From positions 7,682,001 through 7,746,000 of the forward strand of contig JAVTVJ010011652.1 in the NCBI GenBank assembly GCA_034509425.1: a stretch of 64,000 bases of DNA. The letters run 5' to 3'. A program made the position numbers and the translations under genes. Every line of letters starts with the position of its first letter. The first letter of the stretch is position 1. This document shows positions 44,760-58,035 of the stretch, piece by piece. The notes below the pieces were generated by a model. The model was not told where the DNA came from, ran no database searches, and saw only the letters and a list, made by a program, of their open reading frames with translations. The DNA comes from Eopsaltria australis (taxonomy: Eukaryota; Chordata; Aves; Passeriformes; Petroicidae).

Positions 44760-47337
44760 TGCAGTTGTGAAATGACAAAACATGGTGGTGAAGGGATCTT
44801 CAAGGTGGTGCTGTGAGCCCAATAGAAACAAAGAGCCAAGTCACTTGAGCAGAGTGTGAGAATGAAAAGCTGCAGCAGCAAATCCCCTTAAAATATGAGA
44901 GCTTCATTGAAGGTGCTAACAGGATGGGTTTGATTGTTTCCAGTCTTGTGTCAGTATCTTGCAGTCAGTAGGTAGTAACTTGCTTATGCAAGTGCTTACT
45001 GCTGTCTACTTATATCGACTTCTGTGAAACTGAGCAGAGCTTGAACACGTATTAAAAGATGGGCATCAAGTCTTACATTTGCAAACCATTTCTTTGAATG
45101 AGTGATGTACTGCAAAGATGAAGTGTGCTTTGGAGCTTCTTTCCGAGGGACTGTTTCTCTCTCTCTCAAGTCCACTCTAGTGAAGGTCATTTGGGACACT
45201 GAAGCTTATGTTTTCTTGATTTAAACTTTGCTGAGCCAGAGGCAAGGTGTCTCAGAGGAATCTCAACTCTGCAATTATTGTCTCACAGAGCTCAAGTTTG
45301 TTGACCTATGGGGCATGGCATCAGTTTCCGTTTCTTATGTGGGTTGGGAGAACAATAGGAAGAGGATTGTGTGGCTGTTCTGTTTTCCTTTTACTTCTGA
45401 GGCAAACAGACCAGCCTTATATTACCAGTGCTCTGATGTAGGTGGGATATATGCTTTTTGGACTCTGAAAAGTACCAAGGTGATAAAAAATCTAAAATGC
45501 ACAGTAAAATTTCCAAGGAGGCTTTACACTAGGCAACCTCAAATAATATAAGAACTTATACTTTTTGAAAAGATATTTTTGTAAGCATGCTTTCCCTTTG
45601 ATTTTTAGTTTATTGATATTGGTTCTAATGGCTATCTCAATATTCTTACTCCTTGATCCAAGGGAAAGTTATAAACCTGTGCTTGTCATCAGCAGATACT
45701 GTCATGGAAATAGCTTTGCTATTCCAGTTTCGTGCTGTGATTTCACCGCAGCAAGTGTAAGGGTAAGGCAGTTGATATAAAGGCTGGGAAGAGCTTTCAT
45801 GAAAAGCAGAGAGGTTAAATTTTTTTGAGGTGAGATTGATCTGGTATAGGGTATCTATCAAAGGTACTACCTGTAGGATTCCTTAAAACTGTGTATTGAA
45901 AAGAAAGCTGCTTTTGATGTATGTAAAAGCATAATCTACATATGCATCCAGATGGAATGGGGGCTGTGCATCAGGTTTATTCTCCTGTTTGTCTGTATTT
46001 TTAACAGGATCCTAACTTAATATTTTTTTTTTTTGTCAGCATGGCTGAGTATTGATCTGCTGCCTGACTTACACAGAATGTGAGAAGTATCCCAGTAACA
46101 CATTGTATTAATGTGGACTAAAAGCAGTTTATATTACAGATGAGGTGGAAGAAGATGGAGTTCTGCAAGACTGGACACATAGTATAAATATCCAAAAAAC
46201 TGACAATTTTATCTAAAACCAGTGCTGGCTGGATTTGCATATTTTCAGCCTACTTAAACTGGAGATAATAGTTGAACACTACCTGAGCATGGGTCACCTA
46301 CACTGATGCCATTACGCACTGCCCTTTAATGGCAGAGTTTATATTTAATGTTACTGTGCTGCAATGGAGAGCTGTGTTGTGTTCTTATGTGGGCTAGAGG
46401 AAATACCATATCAAAAGCCAGAAATACATGTTGCTTTAAGACTGGCATTTTAAATAACCTGCACTCTTTACTCTTTCTGTTTATCTTCTACTGAAAGAAA
46501 AACACCTACAGTTGGTTTATTCAGCCTTGATCTTCATTTAAGTTTTTGACTTGCTAGCAGTCTGTAACATCCCATCACCTAGATGTTGACACTTTGGAGA
46601 CAAGCCACAATTGACTTCTGAAGGGAGAAAGGGAGGGAATGGTTATGTATAAATACAGTCAATAGACATGACATTTTAATTCCTATATTGTATGGACACC
46701 TTCTGTAATTTAAGCCAAACTATTAAATTGGGCAAGTTAAGCTAGTTAGCTAAAACACAAAACATTGTTTTGATTACATAAACGGGAAAGTAAAAGTATC
46801 ATTTTAGGTGGCTTCTGAAACATGGTAATTCAGAGTTAAAGCTAATCCCTCCCTTTTCCATAGCATTGTGAACAAGTATGCATCACGTAGGGTATGTGAT
46901 GTAATGCATTCATCTGAGCCTTTCTGCCTCCCACTGTCTTTTCATAGTAGAATTTTTAAAGCCAAGTTATAAACCTGTAAATGTGTTTTATGCTGGAAAT
47001 TCTTGGTGATACCTTAACTAGATTGGTACCAGCAAAGGCCAGTATAATCAAAACAAGGCACTTCAGATATTAATGGTCTGCACTTTAGTCAAGTCAGCTG
47101 GAAAAGAGAGTGTAAAAACCAGGACTGCGGTGAAAACAGGATTCTTCTGCTAGAATTGCATTTTGCTGAGAGAAAAATGGAATTATTCTGGATATATTTT
47201 GGTTTTGTAATTTTGTCATTTAGCATCTTTTCCTTAACTTCTAAAACATCTATTTTCAGTGGATCCATATGCTTTTTAAAATTCATATACTAACTCTATG
47301 AGTGGAAAGTTGAAATAAGATTTCTTTCTGCAGTTCA

Positions 47338-47480
47338 TTTATTAATACTTGGCACTCATATAGTACTTTATGTCCTCAAAGCGCTATGCAGACATATCAG
47401 TTATCCTTGAATCACTTTTGTGTGGTAGGTGCATAACAATAACTCTGAGAGATTTTATGGAATTAAATAAAGCTAGAGAT
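47338..47480 (+). mobile_element. MIR-type SINE remnant
   Basis: TTGGCACTCATATAGTACTT, then TCCTCAAAGCGCTATGCAGA and TGTGTGGTAGGTGC, with a diverged GATGAGG near the end. These match the amniote MIR order. Confidence 0.6.
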
Positions 47481-47714
47481 GAGGGAAAAATCTAATGAAA
47501 CTTCCGTTTCATCTCTCCTCCAGTGTAGGTTTTTTCTCTGCAGTTTGTGTCATGAAAATAGAGAGAAGTTCTAGAAATGTTCCAAGATGAAGAAGTCTCA
47601 ACACATTCCTTAGGATGCTGTTTTACTCTGCCCAAATTCATGAGGAATGCTTATGTCAAAGAATTATATACTGAGATTTTAAATTGTTTGGAACTGATCA
47701 GGCTTTACACACAG

Positions 47715-47775
47715 AATTATACAATCATGAAGTTTGGAAGGTACTTCTAAGATCATCAGACATAATGGAGCTCAG
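47715..47775. mobile_element. Possible short CR1 relic
   Basis: AGAATTATACAATCATGAAG, TTTGGAAGGTACTTCTAAGA and TCATCAGAC resemble the antisense CR1 tail but are very diverged and only about 60 bp long. Confidence 0.4.
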
Positions 47776-50700
47776 TAGCAACTATGTTTGCTTGCTTACC
47801 AAAGAGCCAAGTGTGCTTGGTCTTGTAAGATATCCATTTTAAGCCTTCATATGGTTTCATGCTTTATACCTTGATGAGATTGCTTTTAGTAAGTTTGTGT
47901 AGGGCTTGTTTTTAGCACTGCCATCTTTGGTGTTGTTTAAAGAAGCACACACAAGTCTCTGCAAATTTTACTCCTTAAAGAAGGGTATGGCACCTGAATC
48001 TTAAAGCTCTGCAGCTGCACTGGTTTAGATTTATCAGCTTCGTGCATTAAAGAGCTGTAATTATGAAAACATTAGTATTGTCTAGTTCAGATGTGATCCA
48101 AACAAGTTCCCTCAAGCACTTGGCAAATGAGGATCTTGTGCACCTTATAGATGGAAGTTGGCCCCTTGCTGGGGCATGTAATTTCTATTCACTTGAAATC
48201 ACAGAGGTTGAACTCCAGTAACCATTCTTTGGGGAAAACATTTCTTCACAAACATTTACCTAAAAGCTGTGATTTGATCCTCCCAGATCCCACTCAGGTA
48301 AGTTATTATTTGGATAGTCTGAATATGTAAATCCTTCTCCATGTGTCTTACCTTTGATATTTAAAAGTAGTTAGTGAACTGGAATATCTTGTAAAAAGTT
48401 ACTGTTAGCTAGGGAGTTAGCAGAAGATTAGGGAAGAGTTTGCATAATACGTATGTTAAGGAAAATTTACTGAGCAATTACACGCAAAGTGGGAGGCTGA
48501 AGGAAAAGGAACCCTTTACAGCAGTTGGAGCTCTGTGTGCTCAGCAAAGCTGCAGAATGTAGTAACACCCTGAGGGTGAAGGGGAAAACTGCTGCACTGA
48601 AGTCAGTGATCTGTACCAGGGTAAGAAGTCCAGCATTACCTATGTTTGGAATCTAGGAAGAGTGTTATAATTGAATCCTAATAGCTTGTTTCAGCCTCTG
48701 ATTTGTGACACCTAATTGTTCGGAAATCAGACCCTGGTTGTCGCAGAAACATACTCAGCTTTCCCAAAGTGAAATGTTGGTTTGCTTGATCTGCAGTTCG
48801 TGAAAAATGGTCCAATGAGGTAGCTCAGCTTTTGTTATGGCAAAACAGGAGCACAAACCACTTTGAATCATCCCCATACATGCTTGTGGAAATGTGACCT
48901 AGGTGTCTGAACGTAATAGAAGGTGAGGAATTGTGCAAAGCACTGGTTGTGACAGCACCCACATCTGGCCCTTCCCGGTTCTGCTGCAGTATGTGCAGCT
49001 AGAAGAGCTGATAGTTGGTGGGCTAGTTGAGCCCTGCGAGATCCTTCTCATGGTAACACTCCAAGGATTACTACAGTTGCTTCTTTATTTTTATATATTA
49101 CTTTTCTTACTGTGAAAAGACTTTCAAGAAAAACCACCAGTGACAAAGTCAGAATTATCTGGTTATAAGTGTGGAAAACTGGTCTGGGATGCAAGGAGGT
49201 GCAAATTTTAACTATATGGCTTTGACTATTTTTTTTGGTCTTAATTAAGACTTACAGCTTTTAATGTGTTTCTTATTTTCAAATGAAAACAGGCAAAAAA
49301 CTTTCTCCAAAAGTTATGAAAGTATTAATTTGCTCTGAGACATTCTAGTCTCTTTGGTAAGTTCATAATTGGGCAGAATTTTTTTTTAAATGCATATTCT
49401 TGTCTCTCAGGTATATAACTACTTCATAACTGGTAAATCTGTATTCATATGTTAGGGTTTTTAAAGGCATATTATTTACACAATTCACTTGAATGGCTCC
49501 TTTGAAAGCTGTGTGGCTCTCTCATGTAATTATGTATTTAGTATGCCTTGTATCCATTGTTGGGATGGGGGAAAAGAAAAAAAAATCTAAGCCCCACAAA
49601 ATCTACTAAAATAAATAATAAAATAATAATCTTGTTCTGTTTTGGCAGCTTTTTTAGAAGTTGTATTATATACTTTTTTTTTCAGATAAGAAGAGCTACC
49701 AAAGCCAAAAAATGAAATACGTATGGCAGGTTTTTTAATTGTGAAAGTATACAAGATGCACTGGGAGTATTTTTTTAATACTTATATATATTTAATCAGG
49801 AAACACCTCTCAGAACAGCAGAGGGAAAAATAAGAGGCACCTTTTCATTTTTATGTGTATGTGAGAGGTTAAAAGAATGAAAAGTGGACCAGAGAAAGGA
49901 TCCAAAAATCACATTTTAGCCAGAAGTAAATTTCTGGAATTGTTATTAAGTTTCATGAGACTAGCATTTGTAATGTAAATAGCAGCTGCCTTATCTGTTT
50001 CATGCAATGTGTTGCATTCTGTGGTGACAGGAATAGTGCAGACTGAACACAATGTGAAAGTGATGTATGTTATATTTTTGGCATTGGCTTAGTTAAGTAT
50101 GTGGCCAAAAAAAAATATAAGAGGAACTGAGTGAAATTGAAAGGTATTGAGGTTTGTTCTCCCATTTTTTGTGGTATATGATAAAAATAATTCTGAATAT
50201 TAGGAATCCCAGTAAGATCTGAGCATGTATTTGATACAGGATTAAAATTCTTTAGCACATTTCCTGAGAATTAGATTTTATAGAGCATACAGGAAACAGT
50301 AGTGCGAAAGAGACTTTCAGGGAGGATTCTTCTTGCCAGCAATCCCATATTTGCTTTCTGAAGTGATGAAAAAAAGAGGTGGGGAAAGATCTGTCTCCTC
50401 ATGTCCAGCTCACATCTGATTTATGTATGTTAATACTCTTCAGAGCATCCCTTATGTTTGATCTGCTCCAGTTTGGGTGGTAGAACTTTTAGGACCTCTT
50501 TTCCCCTCTTGTCTTGGTTTTTGCAATATTTAGAAATTGTTATTGGTTTATCTTTAGAGTTCACCTACATAAGGCACTGGATGCTGTACTAGAAGGGAAA
50601 TAATTCTGAACTAGGGAAGGACTGAAATAGATGTGGTTAGCATCTGAAATTAATCTTATGTACAGCAGACCAAATACCAGCCCTTGGGGAAAAATTGGGT

Positions 50701-53700
50701 TTCCTCTTTGGCTTTGTCACTAACTTGTGAAGATGTAAAAAAATATTAGACTGCCTGTAAATCAAAGGTATTTTAAGTGCACAGGTTATCATAAAGTTCA
50801 GTACAGGGTTCATACAGGGGTAGTAGGTAATAAATACCTCACAATGTTAAAATGTGGCACAATTAAAGACAGTCATTCTGTACTACTGTCTAATTAATTT
50901 CTCTGAAGTGATTATAAAGAAAATATCCTTCACCTGTTCTTTGATTTTCTTTTGATCATTCTTGTTTTACAGTGAGCTCAGTATAGTCAGTTTATGCTTT
51001 CATACCTGGTCTCTATAGTTGTGAACTGTAGTAGTCCAAGAACTTTTATTTCCGCATGTAGAGCCACTTAGTTTTACAGGACAAGGTGATATATTTCTGA
51101 CCTGTAACACAATTTACTAAAACTGTGTTAGTTACCCCTAGTATATTGTATTTGCTGAAGGACTAGAAGAGAACAAATTTGATAAGAAAAACCCAGTCTG
51201 AAATGGTAATGTATAATCTTGTAATGCAATAGCAAATAAAGTAAATAACCAATTTTTAGCACTGGCAAAAATTTAGCCATTGAGTGTGTATTGAAATTTG
51301 TCTTTAGGACATCAGATAATTGGAAGAGAGGGTAGACTATTAGAGGCAGAACATCTGATATAGTCAAAAATGTTCTTGCAATATAATTACAAGAATAATT
51401 GAATAGGTTAAAATGCATCTTCCCTTCATGGTTACTGTCCACTCAGCTCAGGCAGTGGCTGTGAATACTTCTAGCCTATAAATAAGGCAAACCCATTTTA
51501 ATCACCAGTGGAGCAGCTGGAACCAGCCTCTGTCAGAAGGAGGATGCTGGTCTTATTTGAAACTGTACTCCCTGTATTTATTTAGTGGGGAAATACATCT
51601 CAGAGTTCAGGGAGTGGGATTTTAAAATCAATTGGAAAAAGAAATTGGGTTCTTCATCAAATAATTCCCTATTTTATGCCACTCAATGTGTATTAAAGAT
51701 GCTTAGCTTTTCTAAATAAAAAGCTTTGCGTCTCTGGATCTGAAAGTTGTGCAGACATCCAAAGTATTAATGCAGCTGGGAGTTAGGAAAGTAAAGAGAT
51801 TGCTGCATCCTGGCTCAGTACTTAGCAAGCAATACCAGCATTCCCATTTGGCTCTAGTCCAAGCACTGTGCCTCTGTATCTTTGTTTTGATGAATCGATG
51901 TAGATTGACTTGAGTTCAGGAGAGGATTTTGTCAGTCAGCTTTCAAGTCATGAACATTGAGGCCAGTCCCTTGTTTGTGGAGCTGACAGTACAAAAGTGA
52001 GTGTTTGACACGTGGCTTGCTCAGTGCATGGGGATAGAGGCTGTTGAGATTTTTCAGAGATCAGGCTCTAAATGAAGTTGTTCTGTTGGGTCACTCATCT
52101 GATTTACACACAAGCTGTTTCTATTGAAGCACCTGGGGCCTTTTGTTCAGGCTTGTGAATAAGCCTCTTTCAGTCACCAACAATAATTCAGTGCCTCTGT
52201 TTCCTTTAATAGGTAAAAGGCAAGTACTGGAATGACATTTCCTTCCACACTGTGCAACTTCACACTTATATTTTTAAGATAGGGAACAGAACTGTATCAC
52301 TGATGTAGATTTTGTTATATGCTGGAACAAATTCAGAAATCATCTAAGGTATTGGTAGTTTTTTACTTTGTACTTCCTAATTCTGGAACAATACTAAGCA
52401 GCAGGAGTGCATGGGTGAGAAATGGTATCCTCTGTTGCACAGAGAGCTCCGCAGAATAGCCCTTCAATGTTTTCCTTTGTTATTGTGGCTATTTTAGAGG
52501 AAGATATTTTGTTGCCTGGTAAGTTCTCTGGCACAATAGGTTCCCTGCCCTACCTGCAGATTGTAATGACTCTAACTTGAGCTGTGATCTCAGGTAAACC
52601 TTGAGTCAACTTGAACTTGCCTCTCCACTGACAGAGTGCTCCTCATTTTTCCTGCCTCTGTACCTTTCCATGCTTCAGTCAGTACAAATATTTAAAGTAA
52701 CTTATATTTTTTACTTGTCAGTCACTTTTAATGGCAATCAGTTCTTTGAGTTCATTATCACAGCATGAAAACTTGAGCCAGCCCAGGGGATGGGAAAGCT
52801 TGAGAATATGGAATAAATGATAGCTGCAAGTCTTGGATATCTCTGTATGATAAAAATATAAAACCATCCTGTATTTATTTTGTATTATATTATGAACTCT
52901 GGGATGGGCAAAGGTAAGCAGCTGGTGCTTACCTAGTGAATTTGCTCTGCATCATCAGAGGCACCATGTAGTGAATCTCCTGTTACTGTGACGTTCTTGG
53001 AGAATAATAAACAACATTGATTTAAGTAAATGAAACTGGTGAAATGCTTAACCATGGATGTCCATTTAATATATGAATTTTTTAAAAAGTGATTGTCACA
53101 ACAGCTTTCAGTAACTGTAGTGATACATATTAAATTGCAAAGAAAAGATTGCTGGCATTTGGAAGATTTTTTAGATGTGGGAGTGTTTGGGAGGTTAGAA
53201 TGGTGGACAAGGAAGTATGGCTGACTTTTGTAGCTTGTTACAATACTATGGCTGTAATTTTTTTTGGCTTCAGGAGGGGCATTACATACAAGTTCATGTG
53301 ATATGTAATACTATGAGGTACTCAAATTCCTGATTTTCAGTATCTTTGTAAAGTGAGGAGTTGTTTGGTTGGTTTTTTTAATGAAAATGCAGTGAGGAAT
53401 TTATTTTAAGGTATCATAAACTTCTATTGAGAGCATTTCTATAGGTTATATTTCCCAGCAGTCTTCAAATACTGTTTCTGGAACAGCAGTGTAAATTGCA
53501 ACAAAGTACAGGGAAGAATGTGGTGACAGACAGGGTTAATCTCTGTGTCTGTCTGCACAGGACCAGATTATGGATGTTGGTGATCACCTTTCTGCTCATT
53601 CAAAGATGGGTTATGTTGCTCTTACATACTCATTTAGTGCAAGATTGTGCAAGGTTTTCTAGCCCTCTCAAGAGCAGGAAGAAACGGTGGCTCAGAAGGC

Positions 53701-53748
53701 AGCTGTCATTTCATACCCATTCCAGCTGCCCTTTCCACTCAAATTTCC

Positions 53749-53784
53749 TCCCATCCCCCCCCACCCCCCCCATTAAAAAAAAAA
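53749..53784 (+). repeat. C-rich tract followed by poly(A)
   Basis: Two eight-base C runs separated by one A, preceded by CCC, then CATT and a ten-base A run. The complementary strand could form a G-quadruplex. It lies about 0.9 kb before exon 2. Confidence 0.85.
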
Positions 53785-54660
53785 GCGGGGGCAGGATTGC
53801 AAAAAATAAGAGTATGAGGGTTTAAAATCTCTAGCAGCTAATCTATCACATCCTTCAGTTTTCATGGCTATCTGCCAATTTAAAATACACTTGTTTTTTC
53901 CTGCCTTGCCAGTAATTAGACAAATGCAGTAGTGCTTATGGCATCAAAAACTCTTGTGGCTGGTAAAAGCAATTGCTATCATAATGCATCCCTAAATTTA
54001 ATAGTAGTGGTGTAAAATGAATAAGCAGCTCTCTATTTCAAGGGGTAATGGCTTTAACTATCAAAATGGCTAGTATTTTCCTTGATTGGCTGCTTTGGCT
54101 CCTTTTTTGTATTTCTGTTTGTAGGAACTGAATCAATTTATTTTAACAATTGTATTTTATTTAACAAACAACAAGGCAAGCAGCAACACAAAACTCCTAT
54201 AAAGTGTCACCAACTTCCTATTCACCTTGGAGCACAGGTTTTTCCTTTGATCCCCTTTACAGATGAAACACAAACCTTTTCCTTCCCTGCAAGTATTACA
54301 CTTAAAGTTGTCATTTACTTTTCTGCTTTCCTTGCAAAATGGCTTCCCTTGTGTTCTGCTTGGAGCATTGCTGTGAATGGAGAAGAGGTCTGATTAATTG
54401 GAAAGAAACTTTTTATTACTGGGAAAACTCGACACATTGGTGTGGAAAATTGATCAAAAATTTACTTTCTTGATCCATAGTGCCTTTTTCCTGCTACTGT
54501 GACATCTGTAAAGCTTCTCTCAAGGAAAAGATGCTTCAGCAGTTAGTGCTCTCTTAAAGAGCAGTTGTATTGATGCCATTTGGCTAAGCCTTAAAAGTTC
54601 CTGTAATCTGTGCCATCCTGTCTCATACAGTCCCATCTCATAGTTGTCCTTTCTCTGCAG

Positions 54661-54768
54661 TGCTCTATGCCCAGATCTCTGTGGCTGGGCTGCTCCAGCC
54701 TGGCGGACAGCATGCCCTCGCTGCGATGCCTGTATAACCCAGGGACTGGCGCACTCCCAGCTTTCCAG
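54661..54768 (+). CDS. BTRC: BTRC exon 2 (alternatively spliced, 36 codons)
   Basis: The exon is 108 nt, phase 0 at both ends, and encodes a peptide beginning CSMPRSLWLGC and ending TGALPAFQ. This matches the extra N-terminal segment of the longer BTRC isoform. In human, the 605- and 569-residue isoforms differ by exactly 36 residues, the length encoded here. The acceptor is a good pyrimidine tract ending TTTCTCTGCAG at 54660, and the donor is GTACTT at 54769. Because the exon is a multiple of three and symmetric in phase, skipping it keeps the frame. I recall Thr where this sequence has Pro in the GAL-P-AFQ end. The segment is Ser/Cys/Leu-rich with no recognised domain. The open frame continues about 200 nt into intron 2, but the donor and family length argue against read-through. 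Confidence 0.93.
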
Positions 54769-57700
54769 GTACTTTCTGTCTCTCCCCACTCCTTTTCTCT
54801 CCATCTGTGTGCGTGTGCATCTTCTTTACTTGCCTGCTTGACCTCTATTTATTCTGGTTCATACTCTATGCCTCTCCTGTGTCATTCTGATCTCTGGTAT
54901 TTTAACCCATCTTGTGTAGATTCAGGGCAGCTGGGGCATTTCCATTTACATTTATATAATTATTTTATCTAAATTGCCTTGATACCATCATCTTTTTCAT
55001 TGGCTTTAAATTGTGTCAAAAGGATACCACTTAATTATATCTGGCAAACAGCATTCATCACACAGTCTCCAATCTGGCTATTTGTGATTTCCCTCCTATC
55101 TAAATTTTTTGTGTGCCACTTAAAGGACTGAGAGGGTGAGTTCATTGCCATGATGATAATTGATGCCAGCAATTCTTTACTTCAGCTTTGTTAGCACGAG
55201 TCTGGACATTTTGACTACAGAAAATTATTGTACAAGTAAGCTGTCAGTCAAAAGGCAAATAAAGGAAACTTTTTTTTTCTTTGGCTCTCAATTTGTTAGA
55301 TTCAGGCTTTTCTCTGTAATGAGTCAGCTTTCTGCCAAACAAGTTGGTTCAGACCCTTTGGGTGACTAGTGAATCTTCAAAAATGCAGACACTCTCCCAT
55401 GGGTAGAGAGTGAGACAGGTGCTGGGTGAGCATCAGGAAACCCAGGTGAAGCTCTTAAGATCATTGCAGGCATTTTTGATGACGTATGGGCATAACAGCA
55501 GAGACTGGGCACCAGAGACGTTATATTCACATTGGAAACTGAGGTGTTTTTTGAACTGCAGTGACTGAGGGACTTTAGGAGTATCTCTGTGGAAAGCATG
55601 TTTATTTGAGCTTATTGTAGCATGATCATCTACTTCAAGGCTTATGCTGCTGAATTATGCTACTGCTGGCCTAACCTGTGGCAGAGAATTTTATTTACCA
55701 GCATCTTACAAAACCAGATGAAAAGAATAGGCCAGAATCTTTCTGAAATTTTCACTTGTTTTGGGCTAAGTTTATTATGTGCCTCTAAAGGAAAGCATGC
55801 AAAGATTATTTTAAGTTTTATTTCTTGCTCCCAGAGCTAAGATAGTGCTATGGAAATAATCCTCTTAGTCCCAGAGGAGGCTTAAGTGTCTTGCATCATT
55901 TTGCTGCAATCTTTTTGCTGACACAGCAGTAGCGCTGATGGACTCTGGAAGGTGTCCTGCCAGGCCTCCTTTGCTGAACCAAGCTTTTACCAGAGCTTTC
56001 TGTGGGGGAGGGGAAAACACGACTTTTTATTAGTCTAAGAGGGCTCTAGAGACAACAGACAGAGTTTAGACTTCTAATCCTGATTTGCATAATTTGACTA
56101 AATCGGATGGGCCTAATTTTTGGGCTTTTGGCTGTTGAATAAATCTCAGATCTCTTTAAGCTTAGCAGTATATGGAAAGTAATTTATAAACTCAAATTGA
56201 GACTTCTTCCTTTCTGCTTGAATTATTTTTGATTACTTAAAATAGGCATATATTACAAAGGGGAAGGGAAATTAATTTATTCTAGCTTAAGATGTCCTTG
56301 CTAATGATAGATAAGAACAATAACTTTTCTGCTAATGCAGTGCATTGATACTTGGGGTCAAATGAGTCAGCTGCACAACCATCCGTAGTGTTGGGATACT
56401 GGTAGAACTGACATTCACATTTCTGCAGATTTTGAGAGACATTTCTATGTGTATTTAGTGTCTATGTGAATTGGGGAAGTATGTCCTACTTACCATCTGA
56501 AATGGTGGACTGGTGCTCTTCACTGAACTCTGACTGCTGTGTTGAGGAACACATTTACTGCCAGTTGAGAGAGAAACCACATTGCCAGCAACAGCTTCTG
56601 CAGCACTGAGTCATCCACATTTCAGTCCATTTTTTTCAATGGGCTCTGATTGATCCTCATTAGCTTGCATGGTTTGAAGAAAACTCCCCTGTGAGGCATG
56701 GCTTCTGCATTTTCCAGTGCAGAAGGGAGTGGTTTGGAGTCTGCTTGAAGCAGGGATGTTGCAGTATTTCATCATTCTTTAATGCTTTTCTTTGGTATCA
56801 AATCTTTGGGAAAGCATTAAAAACTTCCTTGTAGCCCAGTGAATTTTCTCATATTAAGTTACTTTCTTTTTTCCATAGCAAGCTTGAAGTAACTGGAGAA
56901 GCATATCAATGTTCTTTGCTTGTGGCAAAAGAGAAGATGCCATCTGGAAGGCTACTTAGTCACTGCTGAATTTGTCTAGTTATTTACATGCCTGCCTTCA
57001 GATGCTCAGACAGAAATGTGGAAAGATGCTCTTTTTGAATAGCTCAGTTAAAGTCTTGCTGACTGCTCATGGGAAGCATTGGCAGGTAGTCGATTTAGAG
57101 ATTATTCTGTTAATATGTCAGCTAACTTCATTTTTCTTCTTTGTGTTTTTATTACTGGAGACACTTGGGTGAAAACAGGATCTTCTGGTTCTTCAGCCCT
57201 GTTTTTAGGCAATCATCCTGCAGTGGGAAAGGCTTTAAGACTAAACCCATGAATAGGGGAATAAGGAGCTAGAAACAGTTCTTTTTTACATCTTTTATCT
57301 CAAAGGGCTGTGCAACTGATAGTCTGCTGTTTAACTGAATTTCACAGCAATCATGGTGGAAGGTGGCAGCAAATTGGAACATGAACTCCTATAAGGCACT
57401 GTGGGAAGTGGTCAAAGAGGATATTTTATGAGAGAAAAAGGCCAGCCATTCCATTTTCAGTGTCTTGGATTCCAGATTTTACTGTACTGTTATTCTGCAA
57501 AACAGCTAAAAATTTGGTTGCATGTAGATTCTCTTAATAATAAAAAAATAAATTATCAGAATGTACTCTTTTTTCTTAGAGATTTGTGCTTTGGAAGTTT
57601 CCAGATGTGCCAACAGGTGTCTGTTTTCATGACATTTTCCATGTGAAGATAATTACTTTCCCTGTTAAAATATTTTCCATGTATACTCACAAGGCTATGT

Positions 57701-57844
57701 TTATGTTGCTTTTCGTAGTTGCAACTCTTTGAAAATTCAAATTTACAGTTACACCCATCAAGTATACCAAGGAAATGATTGTATTAATCCTTCCATGTTT
57801 GCAGAAGATCAGAGTATTTCCTTGAATTTATTTCTGTAGGCTGT

Positions 57845-58035
57845 TGTATAAATGAGGAGGCTTGAAGAGGAATTTAAAAGTCTTGCCAAAGACTTTATGT
57901 ATCACAGTAATTGCAGAGAGCAGTCTACCTTTTCTTTTTTTACCTAATTCACAGCCAACACAAATACCAGCTCCTGTTTAGATTGTAAACTTCCTGGGAC
58001 AAGAGTTGTGCTTTTACTACCTTTGTCTGGAGCCT
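57845..58035 (+). mobile_element. MIR/L2-type SINE with 3' tail
   Basis: A GAGGAGGCTTGAAGAGGAAT, TAAAAGTCTTGCCAAAGACT and ATTGCAGAGAGCAG series corresponds to the MIR second half. It is followed by TTTAGATTGTAAACTTCCTG, GGACAAGAGTTGTG and GGAGCCTAGACACAA, the well-known LINE-derived tail seen in many amniote genomes. Confidence 0.65.

Larger units (their letters stand above)
44765..54655. other. Intron 1, last part before exon 2
   Basis: AT-rich DNA with the MIR at 47.3 kb, the possible CR1 scrap at 47.7 kb, T/A homopolymers and the C-rich tract at 53.75 kb. No alternative coding exon recognised. Confidence 0.55.
27408..54660 (+). other. BTRC: BTRC intron 1 (27,253 nt)
   Basis: Bounded by the GTGAGG donor after exon 1 and the CTGCAG acceptor before exon 2. 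It starts in G-rich CpG-island DNA and becomes AT-rich from about 27.8 kb onward. Contents described separately: a possible retropseudogene, an ancient CR1 piece, two MIR-type SINEs, candidate conserved noncoding stretches, a kappaB palindrome and an RFX X-box pair. No further coding exon with splice sites and a family match was recognised. Confidence 0.9.
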
